The notes: generated from the letters alone by a model not told the origin. DNA of 64,000 nt from Brachycybe producta (GCA_036925085.1 JAUPFP010000064.1:124001-188000); one strand, 5' to 3'. Numbered from the stretch's first letter, positions 12,169-24,381 are shown. Numbers and translations are program-made.

Positions 12169-12835
12169 TCACCGCCACCTTCTTTAGTGAACGTCACCTG
12201 AAGGAAAGAGATATGGGCCAAAGGTGCCAATTGTCAATGATTGAAGGCGGAAAAAGGATTGCATTGAATTGCAGATATGGTTTCAGTTACACTGGACCTG
12301 ACTAATGTTCTGGTCAATGACACTCTGCGTGCACTGCTGAAATAGTTGCAGAAAAGGAGGGACGTAATGAGAGGTGTGCATTGTTGGGGTATAATACAAT
12401 AGCAAGGCCATTCTAAATTTATTCACTCGATTTGATGTTATTTTGAGCTCATTAATCGGTCTTGCATACATCGTAAGCCTTAATCAACGTACTTGACCAG
12501 AGCTCTCAAGCTCAGAGCTTTCAAATTATAAGCAATCACTATCTACAGATTACAGCGAAGAAAAAACAACAAACACTCGATTAAAACAGTTGAAAGAAAC
12601 AATGCATAAAGTATGGGCTGCATAAGACTGCGATTGACAGTATCGTCGCGACATGCTACTGCGACCTGAAATGAAAGTCACCAGTCGCTTTGTATCTATC
12701 ATACGACTTGGTTAGTTCGTATCCGAAAAAAAGGCGGTTCGATTATAACTTCTGTAGCGCCTAGATTCAATGTATGGTATATGCATGCATTTCGAATGTC
12801 AGTATTTAATAACTCGCTTACATGCTCTCTTATTA

Positions 12836-13234
12836 AGGCGGTTGTAGACATTGCGAGTTTTTCCTCGCAAATCGCAATAGCGAGTATCCCTCGCGAGTCA
12901 GGCGCGAGGCGATCCAAAATGTGTTTCGCGAATCTACGTGAATCAAGGGTGAGCGGACAGTTGTCTTGAGGGGTTATACAATAATCGGTAATTACTGTAA
13001 ACTTCGATGAGTCTGATTGCCTCGGCCTGGTTCATTTTTGGTCTACACGCCGCGAGTTTCGACCGCGAAACGTCTTTGATGCAGGGTGTTTACCGACTAG
13101 TGCGCGGATGGGGAGTGAGGCAGCCAAGCGAGGAAAGTGGGGCGGAGACTCAGGGCGAGGAATAGTCTAGAACATGCGAGATTTGATTCGAGAAACTGCC
13201 TCGCGAGGCAAACTCGCAATGTCGACAACCGCCT
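12836..13234. mobile_element. CpG-rich Harbinger-like miniature element with TTA duplication
   Basis: Terminal inverted repeats AGGCGGTTGTAGACATTGCG and, on the opposite strand, AGGCGGTTGTCGACATTGCG, continuing with AGTTT on both sides. The element is flanked by TTA at 12833-12835 and TTA at 13235-13237, the 3-base target typical of PIF/Harbinger elements. The interior is rich in CGCGAGG-like words and CpG, unlike the surrounding DNA. No transposase is present. The superfamily assignment rests on the duplication alone. Confidence 0.8.
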
Positions 13235-13239
13235 TTAGC

Positions 13240-14370
13240 TACTGGAGATTTGAAGCTCCACATAGCTTATATGTGGTTTAACCTTAAGCTGCAGGCAAAA
13301 ATAGTGACTTCCCAATGAAATGTTTCACTTGAAATATTTGCGAAATATTTCACATGACACGAGTTTGAAATATTTAAAAAAAAAATGTGAAATTTATTTT
13401 TTAAAAAAACTGTTTCCAAGTACTGAAACCATAAACGAAAAAAATTTTGATTGTAATTGGTTCCTAGTAGTATTTTGAACATGCTTAATTTTACCACTTG
13501 TGTCATTTTTGTGTTCGAAGTTTTTGGAGTCAGTTTCATTTTCTTCAATCATTTTTAAATAAATGACAATTTTTTAATGTTTAATTTTGTAAATTTACTA
13601 CAAGTGAAACTTCATTATTATTCTAAAATCATTAGTCATATTATGTGAGAAATAATCATATATACCATTCGTATATAAAGTTAATGTAAACGGATGCAGT
13701 GATCTTGTTTTATTTCATGGATTTCAATTAATTTTTACAATTTTTCAATATATTTTCATCGGTGGTATCGGTGGTAAAATGCAAGCCCCTCAAATAGAAA
13801 ACGCCCAATAGACGACATATTTAAGCTTTTTACCTGTAAATTGTATTTCATTGATGCAGTTGTAATATATGTAAGTTATGATATTAGATTGTTTTTATTA
13901 TATTCTAAATTTGTCGTGACATTTCTGTATTATTCATTCATTTGCACCTCATCTTTTGTTGTTGTACGCTTGTTATGAGCTCACATGTATGTAGTAGCCT
14001 AGAGCAATAATGATGAGTGATTGGCATCCATTTAATATGCTTGCTAAGAAAACGGCAAAAAGGAGGAGAAAAATGGTGAAATTTAGCATGGGATATGCAA
14101 GAACACTGTTTTTGCCATTGTTCTATTTATCAGCGTGAAGACACGTTTGAAAATAAAAAATAATCAGTGCATTGTATTCAACACAACATAGAAAACGGGT
14201 CATAATTGTTTGTTGAAATTGCAAAAAAAAAAAATAATAATAATAAACACAATTTTGTTAGCATTTTTGCACTGTAAAAAGGTACTGTGAAGTTTGTTCA
14301 GTTTGCTTTGGCTAATTCACAGTCGTTGAGAAATGCCCCCTTTCTGAACACGGTGTTTGTGTCGCAATGC
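13240..14370. other. Gene-free AT-rich stretch
   Basis: No gene, RNA or paired termini recognised. Long A and T runs occur throughout. Confidence 0.6.
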
Positions 14371-14478
14371 ATTATCAGCATAAAGCCATTTGCCCGAAAG
14401 GGACATTTGCCCTATCACACTTGGCATAAAGGGACTTTTGCCCTAAAACTATTTGCCATAAAAGGACATTTTTTGATG
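14371..14478. repeat. Degenerate short tandem repeat, TTTGCC-AAAGGGACA phrases
   Basis: The phrases ATTTGCCCGAAAGGGACA, TTTGCCCTATCAC, TTGGCATAAAGGGACTTTTG and ATTTGCCATAAAAGGACA follow one another with loose spacing. It recalls the minisatellite at 40.5 kb in style, but the words are different. Confidence 0.55.
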
Positions 14479-14714
14479 TTACAAGTGCCACAGTAAATTT
14501 CTAGGTGTATTGTGAAGCAAGAACATAATAATTTTGACGTCTATGATACATATTTTTTTAGTCTTGAATGTTTTTTTACAGAAAAATACGACATTTTTTT
14601 CCTAGACACTAGACCATGACATTTATATTCATTCCTGTTCACGGTAATGAACTGATGAAATTCATTTCATTTGACTCTGATTTGAGTGACGTTGTCATGA
14701 ATTCGATTGATTCT

Positions 14715-14754
14715 ATTATTATTATCATGATCATCATCATCATCATCATCATTA
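14715..14754. repeat. (ATC)n microsatellite
   Basis: Imperfect ATC/ATT run. It produces an aspartate-rich spurious frame on the minus strand. A run of about 14 C follows at 14793-14806. Confidence 0.9.
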
Positions 14755-15469
14755 TGTATGCGCAGTGAACAGATTTTAACACAATTGTTATTTCCCCCCC
14801 CCCCCCTTTTCTTCTTTTTGTCTATTGCTTTTAACATTGGAAAAGTCAAGTTCTTGGTGTTTTGGATATGGTTGAAAGCAATACAATTCTTTTTTATTCA
14901 TCTTTTCTTTTTTCTGTATTTGGCCCACTTTATTTTCTAAATAGAAGGTTGAATATCAAGTATGTAGTATGGACATAGAATACACATATATACTGTGTAT
15001 ATGGAAATATATACTAAAGTATATGTAGACAGGAGGGGAACTACGGGTAGCAATTTGGTTTTGGATCTTTTTTCGCTTCATGATCACTTCTTGCAAAAGG
15101 TGAATGCCACTGAATCTCTCTCTTTTTTCCTCTGCTCCCTCAAGGAAGTTAGGAAGGGAGTTTGCGGGCTGGCGAAGGGCGGAGGAAGATGGCTTATATT
15201 TGAATACATCTGATGATATGATGGTGGTGGTGGTGGTGGATACGCGTTTGTTGTATTCATACATAGAAAGTGAGAGTTGCATTTATGTCAAATCAATAAA
15301 CGTAGATGTTACAATCAAAAGAGTGGAAAAATCAGGCGTTCTACAGAAATCACTAGACAATGTACACAAAATCACTAGTTTGACTGTAAAATATGGCATT
15401 TTAGGAAGTGTACAAAATGACTAAAACAAAAAACCCTTAAAGTGGTTTTAAAGTGGAAACGTCTTTCAG

Positions 15470-15735
15470 GAATCAGGAGTAAAATTAATAGACAGTATTT
15501 TAGAAACTAGAATGGTTTAGCAACCGTGTTTATATATTTCAAAATAAGCTTTTTATTTGGAGTTTGAAAATGACCCAATTGTAAGCAGAGGTGATGTTTC
15601 TTAATTTTTGTCTATGGAATTTTTATTTTTAAAGATATCAATCAACATGAACTGACTGAGCGCGCCCTACCCTTCTAGTTTTAAAATATTTTCTAAGTTC
15701 TCTTAATTTTGCTTATGCAAGAATTGATTACCCAC
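15470..15735. mobile_element. Fold-back miniature element, TTAGAAACTAGAAG family, second full copy
   Basis: The left arm shows AGTAAAATTAATAGACAG, TTTTAGAAACTAGAATGG and TTCAAAATAAGCTTTTTAT. The right arm in inverse orientation shows GCAAAATTAAGAGAACTTAG, ATTTTAAAACTAGAAGGGTA and a GATATCTTTAAAAATAAA word. The middle has the family word GTTTGAAAATGACCCAATT. Confidence 0.7.
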
Positions 15736-15779
15736 CAACCAGAATTCAAAAATCTGCTGTTAAAAACAGTCTTAACTTG

Positions 15780-15900
15780 TTTTAGGCATTCTGTATATTG
15801 CCTAAAATGCTAGTAGGCCTAATTGTTTTGATTGGCTATCTATGACGTTGGTGGTTTTGCACGCACGTTGTCTAGTAATTACTCAAAATAACTGATTTTT
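15780..15900. repeat. Dispersed unclassified repeat, copy 2
   Basis: Contains GGCATTCTGTATATTGCC, TTGATTGGCTATCTATG, GTTGGTGGTTTTGCAC, TTGTCTAGTAATT and ACTGATTTTTCAAA in the same order as the copies at 4101 and 30254. Confidence 0.55.
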
Positions 15901-15974
15901 CAAATTGACCGAAAACAAGTAGGCCCTTCATCTTTTCAAGATTACAGACAGAATTTTAGTCCTACGGTTAAAAT

Positions 15975-16105
15975 TGTTAGGTTAATCTAGGTTAATATAA
16001 GGTCGCTTTCTAACTGCGCATGTGCAACTTTTTGTTTTTTGTATTTAAATAATGCACATGCGCAGTAGAGAATAACTTTACCTTAACCCAATTTGATCTT
16101 GTGGT
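15975..16105. mobile_element. Palindromic miniature element with GCGCATGTGC arms
   Basis: CTGCGCATGTGCA at about 16013 faces TGCACATGCGCAG at about 16053. The match extends outward, with mismatches, through TAAGGT- and GGTTAA-type words on each side. A sister palindrome with GGTTAAAGTAGGTTAA arms lies at 53444-53537. No target duplication is evident. Confidence 0.55.
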
Positions 16106-16418
16106 TTGAACCAAATCTTAGACTCTGTTATTCTCCAAGTCTTTACTAATCCAGTTTTTGTTCTAGTTTTTAAAAAAAAAAAACATTTTCAAGCTTTTTT
16201 TTTCATAAAGCAAAAGTAATTAGAGCTCTAAGGAAGCTTTGCATTTTTTTTTCTGTTGCATATTTTGAACAACACATAATTTATAATAGAATAGGCTGTG
16301 AAAATAAATTTGCATATCTTATTTGTCACTTTGATTTTTGTTAAATTTTTGCCAGACTGTATAAGTTGTTGGTGATAAATTGATGTATGCATGGTTTGCC
16401 TGCAACAATGCTGTCTTG

Positions 16419-16420
<2 letters not shown>

Positions 16421-16481
<61 letters not shown>

Positions 16482-16493
16482 AATAATAATAAT
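16421..16493. repeat. (AAT)n microsatellite
   Basis: About 19 perfect AAT units and a short imperfect continuation. Poly-tyrosine and poly-leucine frames on the minus strand come from it. Confidence 0.97.
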
Positions 16494-16916
16494 GGTAACG
16501 TGCATGCATTAATTGATAGCCAAATAAAGAAATAACAAATTGCTTTTGTCTCAGTGCTTCTTGATTGTGTGGCCATTATGTATAGGCACTAGCCATGAAA
16601 ACACAAATCACACCCATACTTGGGTGTGTATGTGTTTCAATTTCATCCACACACATGTGGATGTATGCATCGTATAATAAAAGTACCCTGGTTTTTTTTT
16701 TTTGGTTCTTCTATCTGGTTTTAAATGAAATGAAGTTTCTGAAGAAATAGGCGAGAGAGTTCCGTATTAAGAACCGATGTGATGGAGCCGAGGGAGTGTT
16801 TTTTTTTAAATAATGTAAGTTTCCTATCCATTAATCTACTCTAGACGTAGGGGAAAAACTACAAGCAACTATTTTCTTGTCTTTTCTCATTTGAAACAGA
16901 GAGAGTAAAAAAGAAA

Positions 16917-16921
<5 letters not shown>

Positions 16922-16951
<30 letters not shown>

Positions 16952-16960
16952 CATACATAC
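16922..16960. repeat. (ACAT)n microsatellite
   Basis: About ten perfect ACAT units; a short second run lies near 17049-17070. Confidence 0.97.
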
Positions 16961-17302
16961 AGTCTACTTATTGTACACAAATGCTCTTAAATATATACTA
17001 ATAAAGTGGTGACAAGTGAATGCCCTCCCAATTTATTTATTTCTTTCATACATGTACATACATACATACAGAAAAAAAGTCTAACCTCATTATTGACTGT
17101 GCATTTATTCATTTGATTGAGATAAATGTATACTTTAATTTGATTTAATCAAATGATCTTTATTCTTCTCTAGAAATGCCTTCTTTTTTTGTCTTCTGGA
17201 AGATTAGATGTTTGCTTAGAAAAACATGCTACTGTTTGTGTGTGTGTGTTTTGTAGTGGCCAGTGACTTGAGTTAACTTTTTTCTGAATAGTTTAAGTTA
17301 TA

Positions 17303-17899
17303 CAGTAGTAGGGTAGCCACACAACCTGGAAACCTAAAATACCTGGAAATGTCTGGGAATTAGAACATTTTCAAAAATAGTTAGGGGCTGGAAAATCTAT
17401 TTTCTGAAATAACAATTAAAGTGATTAAAATAAATGGCCACTAACCGGAAATTTTTTTAAATAATGCTCTAAAAAGGACAGAAATTCGAAAAGATGGGAA
17501 AAACTTAAATCTGTATACATACAGACTTGGGTTTTTTTTCTTTAAAAAAAAAACAGCCTAAAATCTAAAAAAAAATTAAATGCTCTAAAATGCACTAAAA
17601 AGGGATCAATGTAATCCAAAAAGTCTCAGAAAGATTAAAAAATTATAAAGATTTAAGAATTTTAAAATTTCGAATTAATGGGAAAAATCAGGATTGCTAC
17701 TCAATCTGTGATAACCTGAAAATGTTGTGGAATTAGGAAATTTTCAAAATAACCACAGACTACTAGCCAATAGGTGGAGGAAAAACTGTATATCACTGTT
17801 GGATTTTGAAGAAAAAAAAACTGGAAAACATCCAACTTTGGTAAGGAAAACCTGAAAAAGTCAGAAAATTTCAGAAATGAAAATTGCTGGCAACCCTAA
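17303..17899. mobile_element. hAT-like non-autonomous element, GGGTTGCCA termini
   Basis: The left end reads AGTAGGGTAGCCACACAACC and the right end, reversed, reads TTTAGGGTTGCCAGCAATTT. The interior carries ACCTGGAAATGTCTGGGAAT, AACCTGAAAATGTTGTGGAA and AACCTGAAAAAGTCAG, the repeated ACCTGGAAAATGTC phrase known from widespread animal elements with such ends. It also contains units of the repeat seen at 7425 and 38215. Target duplication not resolved. Confidence 0.6.
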
Positions 17900-19143
17900 A
17901 TAAATATGTTTTCTTTAAAATTGTACTAACTACATGTATGTAAGTGGTGTTTCTTTACAAAACTATAACAGAAACAAAAGATTTTTAAGATTTTGGTCAC
18001 AATTACATTATAACGGGTTGTCGTTCTCAGAGGTACGTAAAGCGAGGTATAAATGCGTTAGTGTTGTCATTGTGTGTCTGTCTGTTATGTTTTTCGTTTT
18101 GTGTGTCTGTGACACGTGTGTGCTGTGTCTTTTTTAGTTTTATATATTGTGTACGTGTGTTTGATTTATCATGTGTTTTGCTTAAGATTGTCACAGAGGT
18201 CGCTACTTTCTGTGGTCACGTAACACTTAAGTCACGCATTTTCTTAAAAATGCCCCATTTTATGCATAGATTTTCTTATTCCTTGTTCTTTGAATATATG
18301 GTTGGTTGCTATGGTGACACTGGATGCTTGGTTGTCATGACAACCATTGATGAGATGTGATCTCCGTTTAAGATTAAACCAAAAGGGGTGGACGGGACTT
18401 GTTTTATCCCTTCCTCCTCCTCCTCCTCCTCTTCTTCCTCTTCCCCTTTATTCAGGATTTTTTGCTCATTTTCTATTATTTCTAATCCTCAACCCTTTTT
18501 TTTATTCTAGTCAACATTTACATATTTTTTTATATCTCTTTTGAGTTTAATTTGATTTTGTAATCAATTATTTCCTCTTCAATTTTGATGATTATTGATC
18601 AAAATCTAGAAAATAATTTATGTAAATTATGTATTTATGGGTTTCTTTTTTTTTTTTAAATGGTTAAATTTTCTTATCGGTTTCTTTAGATTGATAGGTG
18701 AATTAGTAGTAATTTTTTTTGCTTTTCCTTGTTCATTTTTCTTTTAATTCTGTTTGAAAAATTCTGTCTTCTTTTCCATCTTTTTTTATTTATAGAAAAA
18801 GCTCTCAGACGGACCTACTTAACCCCTTTTTTATATGACAATGTGTGCAATGGCCAGACTGACCCCAATCTTAAAAGTTTTCAGGGTTTTTTTCTCCTCC
18901 TTCTTTTTTGATGGAGAGACTACTATAGACATGTCAAATGTTATACATTGATGAGGAGAGGGGGTTTAGGCTATCAGATATTCATGTTGCATAGATACAC
19001 AGGCATACAGAGTGCATCTTTATAATGTATAATAATGGGAAGTAGCCACACACAGATTAAATACGAAAACACACGCTCAAAGCACACGTAGTTTTTAGCT
19101 AACAGTAAATGCACGCATATTTGACATACACGGGCTGGGAGAG
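17900..19143. other. Gene-free stretch with CTC and GT-rich low complexity
   Basis: No supported gene. A GTGTGT/TGTCTG-rich part spans about 18060-18180 and CTC runs lie at 18414-18440. Frames here are cysteine-, valine- or proline-rich products of simple sequence. Confidence 0.6.
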
Positions 19144-19410
19144 GAGGGTGGATCAAAATCATGATTTTCTTTTAAATAATCATATTTTATTTAATTCAGA
19201 TTTTATTTATTTAAAATTTGATCAAAGTTGTCCTGTTTATTCCTCTGTCAAGTACATTATTAATAATAAACACATTTCATAAAAAAGAAAAAGCTCACTT
19301 TAAAAAAAAAAATAACACAAATTCTGAACAAAAAAAAATGTCAAAATTTGATTTAAATCACTTGATTTTTATTTCGTTGCCAATGTTTTGATTTAAAACA
19401 ATCCACGCTG
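19144..19410. mobile_element. hAT-like element of the TGATTTAAATCA family, copy 1
   Basis: The left end reads GAGGGTGGATCAAAATCATG and the right end, reversed, reads CAGCGTGGATTGTTTTAAAT. The interior has GATTTAAATCACTTGATTTT. The family's words match the better preserved copy at 24519-24918. No clear 8-base duplication remains. Confidence 0.6.
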
Positions 19411-20018
19411 TAGACGGGCTTGACGGAAAGTACAAACAAAAGTGACGGCATACACGCCACGTACACACGGAAGGGAAGGACACACATGTTGTTGCATAAC
19501 GTTATAGAGCAAGCACACGCTCACGCTCTTAAAGCTGGGTAAAGGTAGTCAATTCTTTCTTCTCAATCCTTGGTGTGGGAAAATACGCACTTGTTCAAAT
19601 TGTAATGCTTTGCAATAATGAAAACTTAAGAGATATTAGTTAAAAAGAGAAATAAATAGAAGGTGCAGCAGCCCACATACAATTTCAAAAGAGAACCCAA
19701 GTAAGTATAGAGAAGACAGAATGGATCGTGTGTACCAGGCCTAAGGGTACACGCAAACAATTTCGTGTGTTGCATCTAACTGCGGCCCACCTGCCTGATA
19801 CCGCCTTTAAGCCAGGTCTCCAGGCCACATACCCGTGTGTATCTTGTGGTAGTAGCATAATCGACATAAGCAATGACAGCATCAACAGGAAACCTAGCTC
19901 AGATGACTAGGACTATTTACCTTTGTGTCATTTACCTTGCGAGGGGTTATGCATGGCGTGTCGGTTGGTGGGTCTTATAATGTACATTTTATTTGCAACA
20001 CACATACGTGAGATTAAA

Positions 20019-20136
20019 TGTTTATACCATGTTGAAAACACTGTTTCTTGTTTGTTCACCAAAGTTAAGTAACGTCGGGCTCAGTCAGTACTTGGATCGG
20101 CGGTGACCACATTGAAATGCTATTTGCTGTTGGTAA
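20019..20136 (+). pseudogene. 5S rRNA pseudogene, full length
   Basis: Aligns end to end with animal 5S rRNA (about 120 bases). ATACCATGTTGAAAACAC matches the 5' domain, TTCACCAAAGTTAAGTAACG (20055-20074) and GTCAGTACTTGGAT (20084-20097) match the internal promoter, and GGTGACCAC..TTGCTGTTGG matches the 3' domain. Most differences from a typical invertebrate 5S are C-to-T or G-to-A, several at CpG positions such as the CTCGTCCGAT part, so it is a decayed copy and probably not expressed. No other 5S copy, A-tail or terminator T-run just past its end is seen. It could instead be the head of a 5S-derived SINE. Confidence 0.75.
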
Positions 20137-20139
20137 TTT

Positions 20140-20994
20140 ATTGGAGACGAATACGACAAAGTGGCGAAATGCACCCATGCAAATACGACAGTTGACTGTC
20201 GTAAAAGAAGACACTAGACAGAGACAAAAGTTACAGAATACACAAAATACAAATGGAAGAAAGCACACACATAAGAGGCACAAATTCGCAAATTATGTAA
20301 GAAACAATTAATTACACCCAAAGAAGAAAGAACACAAGGGAGATCATGGAGCACACAAAACATAACATATACAACAGAACAAACAAAAGAAATGAAAATT
20401 GCATTTTGGAACACACAAAGGAGGAGCGAGAGAAAAAAATAAAAGACAGAAATTCAGAATACATTTCTGAGCGAGCAGACTTTTAATTTGCAGAATTATT
20501 GGATGGAAATTTTAAAACCCAAAAGATGATATTTGAAATATTTACTCTCTTCTGAATATTAAAAATGTTTATTTTCTATTTTTTTCTTCGAAGCACACTC
20601 TGTATGCACATAATATTATATTAATAATGTAAAGTGTATTGTAGACCAGTTTCCCTAAGTTTGACCTTTTATACATTGTGAATGGTCTCTCCTACTATAT
20701 GGTTGTGTTTGTATTTATTTGAAGATTTGTTCTTGTTGGTTGTTGTATATATTTTCTAGAAGATGAATTGTTGTTGGTTGATGCGTCATTGTTTGTGTTT
20801 TGTTGAGGCGTCTGGCTCAAAAAGATAAGACACATCAACCACCACCACCAACCAGTGTGTAGTAGTTTAGATGGTGTAATTCATTTGTAATTAACAAGCT
20901 TAAATGTTCATTGGATGAGTCGTTTACACGCCAACGGGCAAACACATTTTTTTGTTGCGGGTCGCTTATACATACATTGGCTTTTCATACACAT
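20140..20994. other. Gene-free stretch
   Basis: Continues from the 5S copy with CACA-rich sequence (20200-20440) and then plain AT-rich DNA. No gene recognised. Confidence 0.6.
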
Positions 20995-21190
20995 TCTCTC
21001 TCTCTCTCTCTCTCTCTTTTCTCCCTTCCTTTCAATGTCTCGCAATACAAAACTGAATGGGACGTTGCACTTTTTTGCCATTCAACGACTCAGTGCACCT
21101 CAAAGTGGTCTCCAGGGAAATTATATTGCCATATAGTTATACACACATATATGTAGTGTACACATAACACACACACACACACACACACAC
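20995..21190. repeat. (TC)n and (AC)n microsatellites
   Basis: A TC run occupies 20995-21018 and an AC run 21168-21190. The frames that cross them are not supported as genes. Confidence 0.9.
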
Positions 21191-22589
21191 ATCTTCTATA
21201 TATGTACCAACAAAAAATCAATATTTGAGTAAACATACAGTTGTATGAGGACTAAAAACCATCTTCTATACAGGGTGGATACAAAAATGACGTTAGCATT
21301 TTGATCGAATATTACCGGAAACAAACATAAACATGCTTAGAGTGATCAGCTCTTAACGTGTGTGGGGGCAACACTTAAGTGGTTTTGTTCAAATGGTGCA
21401 GTCTGGAACTATAGTGTACTATGGTATTGCTAGTATTGTGCAAGAGGTAATTCGAAAGGTTGAATTACACATTACGCGAAAACCTGACCTGACTGCTGTG
21501 ACTAGCATTGGTACCAAGGGTGGGAATATAAAAGTCAGAAAAACAACGAGACATTTGTGATGTTGAAGACATTTTTTTGTTTTAAAAATGATTTTCCAAA
21601 AACATATCCTGACGGATTAAAAATGGAATCACAACACGCTTTTATCTTGAAATATTTATTTTCACTGCTTTTTCTTATAGTTGTGGACGTGTTTTTGTAA
21701 CTTTCTTCAACTTGAAAACTTGGCAGTTGGGTTTGTGTGCTCGGCTTAAAACAAGTGAAACAAGTAACGGTTATGACGATCAGTCAATTATTTCTTGTAC
21801 TGATTATGATTGCTGGGGGTAGAGGGTAGGTTGTGGTTCAACTTAAGCTTCTTTCTTAAAGAAAGGCTTTTTTGTGTGTGTACATCTATAACGTGCTTTC
21901 CATATCCGTCCACAGCTGTCCACACAAAGGACAACAATCTCAGACTTTCATTTTTCTTATGCCATATTCTGACATGGTAGAAATTAATCAGTATCATCAC
22001 AGCTTTGACGTTCAGTTAGGTGTTTCTGTTATGAAACGCCGTCTACTGATGTCAGTTTCTGACTTCTAAGCCTACACTACATCTGTACTCTCTGGATGTA
22101 CCTTCTTTTATCTTATTGTGGGACTTATGTGCGTTACGCCGGCACCCAGGAAACATCCTCCACTTTTATTTATCACTTTTGTAGCTGATATAAGTCTAGA
22201 ATATCGAGATCAAAAGTGATCGATATTATTGTTTGGGAAAAAAGACTACATATATCAGAAAGACGGTGGGGGAATTGACACACGGTGAGAGAAACGTCCT
22301 GTTCCCGAGGAGTTGATATGGTGTGGGAAACGTCACTGTGGGTTTCAGTTAACTGTCAAATGGGCCAGTCACTGAAGTAGCAGCTGTTGTATTTTTTGCC
22401 ATTGTTAGTAGCGAGACTTATATATATATATATATATATATATTAAGCCAGGTGTGTGTGGGTGGGTGTGTGTATGTGTGTGAGTGGAGATAACACAACA
22501 AAAACCTTGAAGCACATCGGAATTTATATAAATTTAAATGAATAAATGAACAGCTTTTTTCTCAAGGTCAAATATATGAACCCCATGAT
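21191..22589. other. Gene-free stretch with one TACAGGGTGG word
   Basis: TACAGGGTGGATACAAAAATG at about 21269 resembles an IS630/mariner-type terminus like that at 3002, but no matching opposite end or transposase was found. A (TA)n run lies at 22419-22443. No gene recognised. Confidence 0.55.
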
Positions 22590-22963
22590 ATTAAATTGGA
22601 GAGGGGAAAAAGGTTGGAAAGTGTAGAGGGGGAGGAGAGAGAGAAACGTGGAGGGGGGAAAAAGTGGGAGGGGGTGACTGAAATTGAAATGAAAGGAGTA
22701 AAAAAGGAACAAACAACGCGCATGTGCACACCAGAGAAAATAAAAAAACTCATTTTCTTTTTCAAATATAAAAAAGGGGAGGGGATAATAGTATCAAAAT
22801 TCAACTACAGTTTATCACAGGCAATTATGCCCAGCATTAGAATTTCTTTTGCTCAGCTCTTTTAATGAACGTCATCAATTTCTAATTGGTTTGTTACTTG
22901 GTCTAACGTCACAAAAGGCCTGTGAATTTTGCTCCCGTCATTTATGACGGGTTACCCCACTAG
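22590..22963 (+). mobile_element. Helitron-like non-autonomous element, copy 1
   Basis: The 3' end has the Helitron signature: an 18-base hairpin CCCGTCATTTATGACGGG (22934-22951), eight bases, then CTAG (22960-22963) followed by T. A second copy in opposite orientation at 47821-48222 shares the whole unit, from ATTAAATTGGAGAGGGG through a purine-rich GGGAGG part and a GCGCATGTGCACACCAGAG word to CTAG. The 5' boundary is only known from where the copies stop matching; a canonical TC start is not evident. It encloses a palindromic element (22817-22923). Confidence 0.65.
22817..22923. mobile_element. Palindromic hAT-like miniature element, right arm damaged
   Basis: Starts ACAGGCAATTATGCCCAGC and ends GGCCTGT; most of the right terminal repeat is missing compared with the copy at 47861-48002. 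The core ATCAATTTCTAATTGGTTTG and GGTCTAACGTCA is shared with the elements at 31139, 38457 and 52380. Confidence 0.65.
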
Positions 22964-23423
22964 TAATCAAAAACTTGTACAAGTTATTCAAAAGTGGATC
23001 AATTTTGTGGTTGTGTTTTTTTGTCCAAATGTGGATTGGATATTGTCATCATCCTGTATAGAGTATGTACAGGGTGTGCAACAGTTTTTTTTAGTGATTA
23101 TTATTCAGACATTCGTCCAGGTGTCGGTTTTCTTATCCCCCTCGCATCAAAGGTTTTCGAAAATGTTTGCCACAACGTTGTACCAACATTGCACACAGTC
23201 TGACTGGTGCATCAATTACGAACGTACAAGAGTCCATCTGGCAAATGCTGGTGGCAAATGTAGGAGATACATTTGTATACAACATTGGATCCAATGTTGG
23301 ACACATAGTTTATCTCAGGCTTTATAGATTTTTTTTGTTTTTTGCATATTCCAATAAAGTTATAACTTAATAGAAAGTATTAAATTACAATAACACATTC
23401 AATATAGAACCTAACGTCGAAAA

Positions 23424-23500
23424 TGTCGTGCCACACTGATCAAAACTGACAGGCACACTACTAGCATGCCGGCGTGAGACACCCTTTGGAAGAATCACTG
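23424..23500 (-). mobile_element. Fragment of the CAGTGATTC hAT-like family
   Basis: Minus-strand start CAGTGATTCTTCCAAAGGG followed by a diverged GTGTGCC word, as in the copy at 9751-9971. The other end is lost. Confidence 0.55.
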
Positions 23501-24100
23501 GTCTAGCTCAAATGGAATCTTTTTTTTTTTTTAGAGTAATTTAGACATCTTTTTGTAGCTTATTTTGACGCCGATTTTTCTTAATTTGACTTATATTCTT
23601 GCCATACAATGACTGCACTAAAAGGAGGAACCTGTTTCAATCTTGGTTTTTTTTGTGTGTGAAGAAGTGTTTGTTGCTGTCGACATCATATATTTCTTGG
23701 CCCACCTGCTGTGCCTTTCTGACATGAACCGTTAAAAGTTAAGACACATGACGTGTATTTTGAATTGTATTGTGTGGCCATAGTTTTCGTTAGATGTGTG
23801 TATTAACTTCAACACGTCAATTTCATAGATAATACCAATAACAATAAAAAAATAAAGATATAAATAAAAAACTAGAAGGGAGAGAGTTAATTGACTCAAT
23901 GACTCGGAATATTTCAATGGCTCACATCTTTGAAACATGTCAACTGTTTGTTTGTATTGATGAATAGAAGAAGTTGAATTCTGATGATATGACTCTGATG
24001 AGATAAATGATGATGATGATTGTTGATGTTGACTATTACAAAGTTAAAGAGAGAAAATAGAAAGTGTGGGCCAACAATTTTTGTGTATTTATGTTTATTA

Positions 24101-24381
24101 CAATTATGTCAAACTCGCGGCTCGCGGGCTGCATGCGGCCCACAACAAAAGCTTTAATAAAAATTTCGTAGCTTACTTTTTAAACTACTTTTTCTCACTT
24201 TTGAAATATATTATAATTCTCATTTTGTGCTGTCATTAATTACATTTCTAAAGTAACAATCTATTGTTTTTGTTCTTTTTGTTCTTTCTATAAAAATTGA
24301 TGTTTTTTTTTTGCGGCCAACATAAACTTAGACCTTGTTTATTTGGCCCGTTAAATTGGCCTTTCGAGTTTAACATGCTTG
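24101..24381. mobile_element. hAT-like element, TGTCAAACTCGCGG family
   Basis: The left end CAATTATGTCAAACTCGCGG pairs with the reversed right end CAAGCATGTTAAACTCGAAA. The left subterminal part has GCGGGCTGCATGCGGCCCAC and the right has TTTGGCCCGTTAAATTGGCC, features of a family common in animal genomes. Flanks GTTTATTA and GCTTATTG match at 6 of 8 bases, the two differences being transitions, so they may be a decayed duplication. Confidence 0.6.

Noticed and set aside
22929-23327. Frame of 132 residues after a TACAGGGTG word at 23068, possibly a second IS630/mariner-type transposase end
   Set aside because: A faint similarity to the C-terminal pattern of such transposases near 23200-23310, but no clear motif and no opposite terminus. 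Too weak to call.
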